Below are positions 26,209 to 32,087 of a DNA stretch of 64,000 nt, in pieces. Origin of the DNA: JAKFEW01 sp036675505 (GTDB lineage: Bacteria > Cyanobacteriota > Sericytochromatia > S15B-MN24 > JAQBPE01). The position numbers and the translations under genes are program-made. The notes beneath the pieces were generated by a model. That model was not told where the DNA came from, searched no databases, and saw nothing but the letters and a program-made list of their open reading frames with translations. The stretch lies in assembly GCA_036675505.1 (NCBI GenBank), contig JAKFEW010000009.1:56593-120592 (forward strand), read 5' to 3'. Every line of letters begins with the position of its first letter. The first letter of the stretch is position 1.

Positions 26209-26448
26209 ATGGACGAGCAGCAGCAGGCGAACCAGGGCGGCGGCGGAGGTCCGGTGATCCACGGCGTGGACCCGTCGGATCCGGCGCGTCACGTGACGCC
26301 GGGCGCGATCACCGACCAGGGCGGCACGCCCGACAAGACCGTGACGCCGGGTGCGATCACGGACCAGGCCGGCCTCGGCGGGGCCCCGTCGGCGCCCAAT
26401 GCGATCCGGAACCCGATCGTGCCGCCCGACGCGCGGCCCGGCGACTGA
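26209..26448 (+). CDS. Small disordered Gly/Pro-rich protein with internal repeat
   Basis: A 79-residue hydrophilic protein, predicted to be unstructured. It contains a perfect 9-residue repeat, VTPGAITDQ, twice, 19 residues apart. The DNA copies differ by a few bases, so the repeat is not a recent duplication. A strong SD (AGGAGG) lies 9 bases before the ATG. It is followed after 10 bases by another tiny gene, so the two probably form an operon. It has no Cys, no membrane segment and no known domain. Confidence 0.65.
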   Translation: MDEQQQANQGGGGGPVIHGVDPSDPARHVTPGAITDQGGTPDKTVTPGAITDQAGLGGAPSAPNAIRNPIVPPDARPGD

Positions 26449-26458
26449 GGGCGATGCG

Positions 26459-26632
26459 ATGACCGAGCCGGAACCCCAACCCGAGCGTGAGGCAGCGCCC
26501 ACGAAGCCGCGCAAACGGCCCTACCCCTTGCCGGGCATGACGGTCAGCACGGGCGGCAACTACGAGGGCACGCGCGCGGACCGCGTGAACCCGGATATCG
26601 CCGGCGGTCCTGACCACGGTGGACCCCACTGA
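26459..26632 (+). CDS. Small disordered Pro-rich protein
   Basis: A 57-residue protein rich in Pro, Glu, Gly and Arg. It has a basic stretch (Lys-Pro-Arg-Lys-Arg) near residue 16 and a His-containing tail. GAGGG lies about 7 bases before the ATG. It is 10 bases downstream of the gene at 26209 and was probably made from the same transcript. The function is unknown. A true gene is supported by its SD, its spacing and its resemblance in composition to the other tiny genes nearby. Confidence 0.55.
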   Translation: MTEPEPQPEREAAPTKPRKRPYPLPGMTVSTGGNYEGTRADRVNPDIAGGPDHGGPH

Positions 26633-26667
26633 TCACCTGCCGGGCTGATCGGGCGATCGCGAACGCC

Positions 26668-26697
26668 TTGACGAACTCCACGTCTAGAATTATTCTA
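26668..26697 (+). promoter_or_regulatory. Sigma70-type promoter overlapped by a Fur/PerR/Irr-like box
   Basis: TTGACG (26668-26673) and TATTCT (26691-26696) are separated by exactly 17 bases. A perfect 6-1-6 palindrome, TAGAAT-T-ATTCTA (26685-26697), covers the -10. Fur-superfamily boxes have this type of dyad. The -10 ends 6 bases before the GTG of the regulator, so the transcript probably starts at or next to the start codon (leaderless). The position implies autorepression of the regulator-trxB-peroxiredoxin operon. Confidence 0.75.
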
Positions 26698-26702
26698 ACA
26701 GC

Positions 26703-27140
26703 GTGACCAAGTCGAGCTGTCTCCCTCCCGAACAGATCGAGCGTGTGTTGCGCGAGGCTGGCATCCAGCCCACCGCGCAACGCATCGCGATCGGCCGCTA
26801 CGTCCTGTGCGATGCGGACCACCCCACGGCCGAACAGGTGAAGGGCTGGGTCGACCAGAACTTCCCGAAGATCAGCCTCGCGACGGTTTACAACACGCTG
26901 AACGCGTTCGTGCAGGCCGGGCTGTTGCATGAGGTGCGCCTGCCGGACCGTGACGCGGTGGTCTTCGACAACCACCTGGAGCCACACCACCATTTCCTCG
27001 ACCTCGCGTCCGGCGAGATCGTCGACCTGCCGCCAGGCAGCGTTCGCGTCGACCTCGCGCTCGGCGGCGGCTTCGCCGTGAAGGGCGCGAGCGTCATCGT
27101 GCAGGGCACGCGCATCGCGCCATCGAAGGAGCTTTCGTGA
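26703..27140 (+). CDS. Fur-superfamily regulator (PerR/Irr-like)
   Basis: A 145-residue DNA-binding repressor. The winged helix covers residues about 10-85 ('GIQPTAQRIAI', 'ISLATVYNTLNAF'). The dimerisation half has the regulatory-site motif 'PHHHFLDLASGEIVDL'. The paired CxxC motifs that hold structural zinc in most Fur and PerR proteins are absent, as in Irr-like members. It starts at GTG 26703 with no SD, consistent with a leaderless mRNA. It overlaps trxB by four bases. Its operon partners (thioredoxin reductase, peroxiredoxin) point to peroxide or haem/iron-linked redox control. Confidence 0.88.
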   Translation: MTKSSCLPPEQIERVLREAGIQPTAQRIAIGRYVLCDADHPTAEQVKGWVDQNFPKISLATVYNTLNAFVQAGLLHEVRLPDRDAVVFDNHLEPHHHFLDLASGEIVDLPPGSVRVDLALGGGFAVKGASVIVQGTRIAPSKELS

Positions 27141-28096
27141 TCCACAACGTCATCATCATCGGCGCGGGCCCGGCCGGCTACACCGCGGCCATCTATGCGG
27201 CCCGCGCCAACCTCGCGCCGCTCATGTTCGAAGGTCCCCAGCCGGGCGGCCAGCTCATGATCACGACCGACGTCGAAAATTACCCGGGCTTCCCGGACGC
27301 GATGACCGGTCCCGAGCTGATGCAGCGCTTCCGCGCCCAGGCCGCGCGCTTCGGCACCGAGCTCATCAGCGACCTGATCAAGAAAGTCGACTTCTCGCGC
27401 CGGCCGTTCCGGGTCTGGGACTCCAGGGACCAGCTGCATGAGGCCAACGCGATCATCGTCGCGACCGGCGCCAGTGCCATGTGGCTGGGCCTCGAGTCCG
27501 AGGCCCGCATGTCGGGCCGCGGCGTCAGCGCATGCGCCACGTGTGACGGCTTCTTCTTCCGCGGCAAGGAGGTCGCCGTCGTCGGCGGCGGCGACACCGC
27601 GATGGAGGAGGCCACCTACCTGGCCCAGATGTGCGCCAAGGTCACGGTGATCCACCGCCGCGACTCGCTGCGCGCGAGCAAAATCATGCAGCAGCGCGCC
27701 TTCGACCACCCGAAGATCGAGTTCCTGTGGAACACCGTGGTCGAGGAGGTGGTCGGCACGGACCTCGTGACCGGCCTCAAGCTCAGAAATCTGCAGACCG
27801 ACGAGCCGTCGGAGCTGCCCGTGCAGGGCTTGTTCGTGGCGATCGGCCACAAGCCCGCCACCGGCATCTTCGAAGGGCAGCTCGCGCTCGATGCTGCGGG
27901 CTACGTCATCGTCACCCCCGGCAACACGCGCACGAGCGTCGAGGGCGTCTTCGCCGCCGGCGACGTCGCGGATTCCATCTACCGTCAGGCGGTCACCGCA
28001 GCCGGAACCGGCTGCATGGCCGCGATCGATGCCGAGCGCTGGCTCGCCACGCACGTCCACGCCGCTCACGCGGGCGCGGGCTCGCAGGTGAGCTGA
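27137..28096 (+). CDS. trxB: Thioredoxin-disulfide reductase
   Basis: A 319-residue FAD enzyme that uses NADPH to reduce thioredoxin. The FAD-binding 'GAGPAGYTAAIYAARANL' is at 9-26, the redox pair Cys133-x-x-Cys136 is in 'CATCDGFFF', and the NADPH site is 'VVGGGDTAMEEATYLA'. The C-terminal FAD motif 'GVFAAGDVADSIYRQ' is intact. The length is normal. The GTG start overlaps the regulator's stop, and AAGGAG lies 6 bases upstream. With the peroxiredoxin gene that follows it gives a complete peroxide-reducing chain if a thioredoxin is supplied elsewhere. Confidence 0.95.
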   Translation: MIHNVIIIGAGPAGYTAAIYAARANLAPLMFEGPQPGGQLMITTDVENYPGFPDAMTGPELMQRFRAQAARFGTELISDLIKKVDFSRRPFRVWDSRDQLHEANAIIVATGASAMWLGLESEARMSGRGVSACATCDGFFFRGKEVAVVGGGDTAMEEATYLAQMCAKVTVIHRRDSLRASKIMQQRAFDHPKIEFLWNTVVEEVVGTDLVTGLKLRNLQTDEPSELPVQGLFVAIGHKPATGIFEGQLALDAAGYVIVTPGNTRTSVEGVFAAGDVADSIYRQAVTAAGTGCMAAIDAERWLATHVHAAHAGAGSQVS

Positions 28097-28146
28097 CGCC
28101 CGGCCCCATCCAGACCCACGTCGTTCCCGTCAATTTAGGAGGATCC

Positions 28147-28749
28147 ATGCTCCAGCCCACCCAGAAGGCCCCCGGCTTCACGGCCGAAGCCGTCGTCAAC
28201 GGCCAGTTCAAGAACGTCTCGCTCGCGGATTACCAGGGCAAGAACGTCATCCTGCTCTTCTATCCGCTCGACTTCACGTTCGTGTGTCCGACCGAGATCC
28301 TCGCGTTCTCGGAGCGCATCGCGGACTTCCGCGGCAAGAACACCGAGGTGCTCGGCATCTCGACCGACTCGAAGTTCTCGCACCTCGCCTGGATCAACAC
28401 CAAGCGCGAGGAGGGCGGCATCGCGAACCTCCAGTACCCGCTGGTCGCCGACTTCACCAAGGCGATTTCGCGCTCCTACGGCGTGCTCGAGGAAGAAGGC
28501 GGCGTGGCCTTCCGTGGCCTCTTCCTGATCGACAAGAACGGCGTCATTCAGCACATCACGCTGAACAACCTGCCGCTCGGCCGCTCGGTCGACGAGGCGC
28601 TGCGGATGGTCGACGCGCTGACCCACTTCGAGCAGCACGGCGAGGTCTGCCCCGCCGACTGGCGCCCGGGCAAGGACGCGATGATCGCGGACACCGAGAA
28701 GTCCAAGGCGTACTTCCAGAAGAACGCCGCGGTCGGCGCCGGCCGCTAG
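28147..28749 (+). CDS. Typical 2-Cys peroxiredoxin (AhpC/Prx1)
   Basis: A 200-residue thiol peroxidase that reduces H2O2 and organic or nitrogen peroxides. The peroxidatic Cys47 is in 'FYPLDFTFVCPTE' and the resolving Cys168 is in 'HGEVCPADWRPG'. Arg123 in 'FRGLFLID' completes the active site. The C-terminal 'YF' segment of robust-to-sensitive Prx enzymes is present ('KAYFQK'). A perfect AGGAGG SD precedes the ATG. It is 50 bases after trxB and is probably co-transcribed under the Fur/Irr-like box. Confidence 0.94.
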   Translation: MLQPTQKAPGFTAEAVVNGQFKNVSLADYQGKNVILLFYPLDFTFVCPTEILAFSERIADFRGKNTEVLGISTDSKFSHLAWINTKREEGGIANLQYPLVADFTKAISRSYGVLEEEGGVAFRGLFLIDKNGVIQHITLNNLPLGRSVDEALRMVDALTHFEQHGEVCPADWRPGKDAMIADTEKSKAYFQKNAAVGAGR

Positions 28750-28758
28750 GCCGAACCC

Positions 28759-28786
28759 GCGAGGCCCCGCCCCGGCGGGGCCTCGC
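28759..28786 (+). terminator. Strong GC hairpin after the peroxiredoxin gene
   Basis: GCGAGGCCCCGC (28759-28770) and GCGGGGCCTCGC (28775-28786) form a perfect 12-bp stem with a 4-base loop, 10 bases after the stop. There is no T tract, which is common in very GC-rich genomes. The hairpin ends 13 bases before the next start codon. Confidence 0.6.
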
Positions 28787-28799
28787 CTGGAGTCACTTC

Positions 28800-29684
28800 G
28801 TGCCGTTTCCTGGTGAGGAGCGCTGGGTCCACCGGACCTTCGACGTCGGCGACGTGCGCCTGCACGCGGTCGAGACGGGCGAGGGCCCGCTCGTCGTGCT
28901 GTTGCATGGCTTCCCGGACTTCTGGTATGGCTGGCGCTGGCAGCTGAACGCGTTGGCCGCGGCCGGTTTCCGCGTCGTGGCACCCGATATGCGCGGCTAC
29001 AACCTTTCGGAGAAGCCGGCGGGCATCTGGGCCTACCGCCTGGACCGGCTCGCGGCCGACGTCGCCGGGCTCGTGAAGGCCTGCGGCGTGGATCGCGCCC
29101 GGCTCGTCGGCCATGACTGGGGCGGCGTCGTGGCCTGGCATACGGCGCTGCGCCACGCGGGCCTCGTCGATCGCCTCGCGGTGCTCAACGCGCCCACGCC
29201 GGCCTCGTTGCGGCCAGGCACGCTGCCGCTCGGCCAGTTGCTGCGCAGCTGGCACGTCTACGCCTTCCAGCTGCCCGGTCTGCCTGAGGCCGCGCTCTCG
29301 TTCAACGATTTCGCGCTATTGCGCATGGCGCTCGCCGGCGACGTGAAGCGGCGCGACGCCTTCACCCGCGCCGATCTCGACCGATACGCCGCGGCCTTCG
29401 CGGAGCCAGGCGCGCTTTCGGCCGCGCTCGACTATTACCGCGCCTTGCCGTGGTTCGCGGCGGCGGACATGGCGTTGGCGGCGAAGCGCATCGAGCGGCC
29501 GGTGATGGTGGTCTGGGGCGAGCAGGATCCGCACCTGGCGCCCGTGATGGGCGACCTGGACCCGACGCGCGTGCCGCGCGGGCGGGTCGAGCGGATCGCC
29601 GAGGCCGGACACTGGGTGCAGCTCGACGCGCGGGAGCGGGTGAACGAGCTGCTGATCGATTTCATGCAGAAGCCGGTGGGCTGA
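28800..29684 (+). CDS. Alpha/beta-hydrolase, epoxide hydrolase/haloalkane dehalogenase type
   Basis: A 294-residue hydrolase. The oxyanion-hole motif 'HGFPDFWYGW' is followed by an Asp nucleophile (Asp106 in 'GHDWGG'), the acid Asp243 ('WGEQDPHLAP') and the base His271 ('AGHWVQLDA'). The Asp nucleophile places it with epoxide hydrolases and dehalogenases, not with Ser esterases. Cap-domain tyrosines ('ALDYYRALPWF') favour an epoxide hydrolase. The GTG at 28800 is chosen because GGAG precedes it and the fold begins there. The substrate is unknown. Confidence 0.85.
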   Translation: MPFPGEERWVHRTFDVGDVRLHAVETGEGPLVVLLHGFPDFWYGWRWQLNALAAAGFRVVAPDMRGYNLSEKPAGIWAYRLDRLAADVAGLVKACGVDRARLVGHDWGGVVAWHTALRHAGLVDRLAVLNAPTPASLRPGTLPLGQLLRSWHVYAFQLPGLPEAALSFNDFALLRMALAGDVKRRDAFTRADLDRYAAAFAEPGALSAALDYYRALPWFAAADMALAAKRIERPVMVVWGEQDPHLAPVMGDLDPTRVPRGRVERIAEAGHWVQLDARERVNELLIDFMQKPVG

Positions 29685-30132
29685 CCTGCCGGGCGCGCAG
29701 ATCGGCCCAGGCTGCGAGGAACGCCAGGGCGATCGCGAGTTCGGCGCCGGGCACGAGGCCGAAATACCTCCGCTCCGGGTCGCCCGCGTCGTGCTCGTGG
29801 AACCAGCTCGGCCGGTTGGGCACCTCGCCGGGTCCGTCGCCTGGCCTGAGCACCCAGATCGCACCATCCGCGTCCATGTAGTCGAACATCCGGTTGTAGT
29901 GCGCGTCGAACTTCGGGTACAGCAGCCCGCGGTTGCGGCCCGCGAGCTTGAGCCGCGCGAGCATGCGCTGCACGAAGCCGAAGACCAGGTCTTCGTCGCC
30001 CGGCAGGTAAGCGCTGCCAACCATGGCGGCGGCCGCGAGGAAGTCGTCGACGACCTCCGCGCCGAGCGTGCGGCGCAAAGTTTCGGCTCGGCCGGCGAGC
30101 GCTGGATCGGGGATCGGGGGCGGGGCGTCCAT
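29662..30132 (-). CDS. Conserved-looking protein of unknown function
   Basis: A 156-residue soluble protein without a signal peptide. It has an acidic, helical N-terminal half ('AEVVDDFLAAAAMVG'), then an aromatic segment ('HYNRMFDYMDADGAIWVL') and a Trp/His-rich part ('NRPSWFHEHD'), and ends in a hydrophobic helix. I recognise no family. The ATG at 30132 has no convincing SD; the upstream extension of the frame reads through the divergent GH1 gene and is unlikely. Its 3' end overlaps the epoxide-hydrolase-like gene by 23 bases, tail to tail. Confidence 0.55.
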   Translation of the reverse strand: MDAPPPIPDPALAGRAETLRRTLGAEVVDDFLAAAAMVGSAYLPGDEDLVFGFVQRMLARLKLAGRNRGLLYPKFDAHYNRMFDYMDADGAIWVLRPGDGPGEVPNRPSWFHEHDAGDPERRYFGLVPGAELAIALAFLAAWADLRARQVSPPASA

Positions 30133-30220
30133 GGCGGGGATCTTACCCGATCCGTCACGTCGGATCGACCGATGTTCTCCGTCGCGGCGTACGACGCGGG
30201 CGCCACGCCGCGCTGGCAAG

Positions 30221-31678
30221 ATGGCCACGATGTTCGATCCTGTCGGCTTCGTCGCCACCTTGTTCCTCGGCACGGCACCGGCCGCGCCGCCGGCGGAGTT
30301 TCCGCCCGGCTTCGTGTGGGGCACCGCCACCGCCGCGGTCCAGGTCGAGGGCGACACGCCCTTCTCGGACTGGGCCGAGTTCGAGGCGCGCCCTGGCGCG
30401 ATCCGGGGCGGCCAGCGGATCGGGGCGGCCGCGCGGCACTTCGATCGCTTCGAGGAGGACTTCCAGGCCGCCTCGGCGATGAACACGAACGGCTATCGCT
30501 TCTCGGTGGAGTGGAGCCGCCTCGAGCCGATGCCGGGCCGCTGGAACCGCCAGGCCGCCGCGCGCTACCGCGCGATGCTGATGAGCCTTCGCGCCAAGGG
30601 CATCCGCCCGATGGTGACCTTGCACCACTTCTCCAACCCCCAGTGGGTCGCCGAGCAGGGCGGCTGGCTCGCGCCCAAGACCGCCGAGGATTTCGGCATG
30701 TTCGCGGGGCGGGCCGCCGCCGCTTTCGGCGACCTGGCCGACGACTGGGTCACGATCAACGAACCGACGCTCTACGCCGCCGAGGGCCATTACCGGGGCG
30801 TGTTCCCGCCCGGGCCGCCGGGCCGCCTCGCCGACCTGCCGCGCGTGCTGGCCAACCTCGCGCGTGGCCACGCGCGTGCCTTTCACGCGATCAAGCGTGC
30901 CGATCGCGTGCCCGCGGATCCGCGCGGTCCGGCAGCGCGCGTCGGCGTCGCCGAGCATATGGCCGCGGTTCACCCGGCGATTGGCTGGAACCCGCTCGAT
31001 ATCGCCGTTGCCGCGTTCACGGAGCGCTGGTTCAACTTCTCGTTCCTCGACGCCTGCCGGACGGGCCGCATGCGCTTCGACGTCGGCGTCGCGCGCTTCC
31101 ATGAAGACCTGCCGGAACTCGTGAATACGCTCGATTTCGTCGGCGTGAACTATTACACGCGGGCATACGCCCACGCCGACCGCCCGCTCGAGCGACGCGT
31201 GCCAGGCGATGCCCCCTGCAGCGACCTGGGGCTCGAGATCTACCCGGATGGGATGTACGAGGTGCTCATGCGCACCCATGCCAGGTATCGGCTACCGGCG
31301 TACGTCACCGAGACCGGCGTATCGGACGCCAGCCGCGACCTCACGCCCACGTTCATGGTCCGCCACCTGGCGCGCGTCGCACGGGCGCGGCGCGACGGCG
31401 CGGACGTCCGCGGCGTGTATTGGTGGTCGCTGCTCGACAACTTCGAATGGCAGAATGGCTTCGCGGGCGGGCGATTCGGGCTCCTGGCGGTCGATTTCGG
31501 GCACCCGGCCTTGCCGCGTACCTGGACGCCCGCCGCGCGGGTGTATCAGCGCATCGCGGCCGTGAACCGCCTGCCGGACGACCTTCTCACGGAATACGGG
31601 GACGCCGCGTGCGGCGCCCCGAGCGAAGGGGTGTCGGCGGTCGATTACTCCTCGAGGCCGGGGCCGCCCGCGCCGTAG
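30221..31678 (+). CDS. GH1 beta-glucosidase-type hydrolase, second copy
   Basis: A 485-residue family 1 glycosidase with a short hydrophobic N-terminus that may be a signal. The family signature 'FVWGTATAAVQVEG' is at 31-44. The acid/base is Glu181 in 'VTINEPTLYA' and the nucleophile is Glu364 in 'YVTETGVSD', where the usual TENG reads TETG. 'FVGVNYYTR' and 'WWSLLDNFEWQNGFAGGRFGL' are intact. It is a paralogue of the gene at 22730. ATG 30221 and ATG 30230 are both possible and neither has a strong SD. The 3' end overlaps a tiny gene on the other strand by 34 bases. Confidence 0.88.
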   Translation: MATMFDPVGFVATLFLGTAPAAPPAEFPPGFVWGTATAAVQVEGDTPFSDWAEFEARPGAIRGGQRIGAAARHFDRFEEDFQAASAMNTNGYRFSVEWSRLEPMPGRWNRQAAARYRAMLMSLRAKGIRPMVTLHHFSNPQWVAEQGGWLAPKTAEDFGMFAGRAAAAFGDLADDWVTINEPTLYAAEGHYRGVFPPGPPGRLADLPRVLANLARGHARAFHAIKRADRVPADPRGPAARVGVAEHMAAVHPAIGWNPLDIAVAAFTERWFNFSFLDACRTGRMRFDVGVARFHEDLPELVNTLDFVGVNYYTRAYAHADRPLERRVPGDAPCSDLGLEIYPDGMYEVLMRTHARYRLPAYVTETGVSDASRDLTPTFMVRHLARVARARRDGADVRGVYWWSLLDNFEWQNGFAGGRFGLLAVDFGHPALPRTWTPAARVYQRIAAVNRLPDDLLTEYGDAACGAPSEGVSAVDYSSRPGPPAP

Positions 31679-31863
31679 TCGCTGTAGTCCTCCGCCTGCC
31701 CGGTGATCGGCCCGAGACCCTCATGCAAGGTCTTGCCATTGGGCCGGTCGAGGTCGGGCGGGACCTGGGCGTCCTGGCCGGGCGCGCCGCCGCCACCGCC
31801 GCCCGTCCGGACGTCGCCGAAATTCTCAGCACCTGCGTTCCGCTCCCACGGATAACTCGCCAT
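31645..31863 (-). CDS. Small disordered Gly-rich protein
   Basis: A 72-residue hydrophilic protein with a hexaglycine run and an acidic C-terminus. It has no Cys and no hydrophobic segment. An excellent SD (GGAGGAG) lies 7 bases before the ATG, the best reason to accept it as a gene. It overlaps the 3' end of the GH1 gene tail to tail. In composition it resembles the small proteins at 26209 and 26459. The function is unknown. Confidence 0.6.
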   Translation of the reverse strand: MASYPWERNAGAENFGDVRTGGGGGGAPGQDAQVPPDLDRPNGKTLHEGLGPITGQAEDYSDYGAGGPGLEE

Positions 31864-31963
31864 ATCGTTCTCCTCCTCGCCAACACCCGTGATCATCCTG
31901 CACCAAGCGTCGGGCGGTCGCAACGGCTGGCCGCGCGTCGGCGGGGGCCGGGCGGCCGGGACC

Positions 31964-32008
31964 TTGGACAACCGCGGGCGCGCGGCGTAAGCTATAGGTT
32001 GGCTTACG
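31964..32008 (+). promoter_or_regulatory. Candidate sucA promoter with a 7-bp inverted repeat
   Basis: CGTAAGC (31986-31992) and GCTTACG (32002-32008) are perfect inverted repeats with a 9-base spacer that contains TATAGG. TTGGAC (31964-31969) and TAAGCT (31988-31993), 18 bases apart, could be -35 and -10, which would put the left arm inside the -10. A repressor site controlling sucA-sucB-lpd is plausible. No regulator is assigned. Confidence 0.4.
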
Positions 32009-32087
32009 AGCGCCGAGCATCCGTGTTCGTGAGCGGCGTCCCCACATCCCCCGCAGCGTCTGCGGCGAATACCTAGGACCCACCGAG

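Noticed and set aside
27137..28749. trxB-peroxiredoxin as a novel system
   Set aside because: This is a standard peroxide-reduction pair; only its promoter and regulator are reported as interesting.
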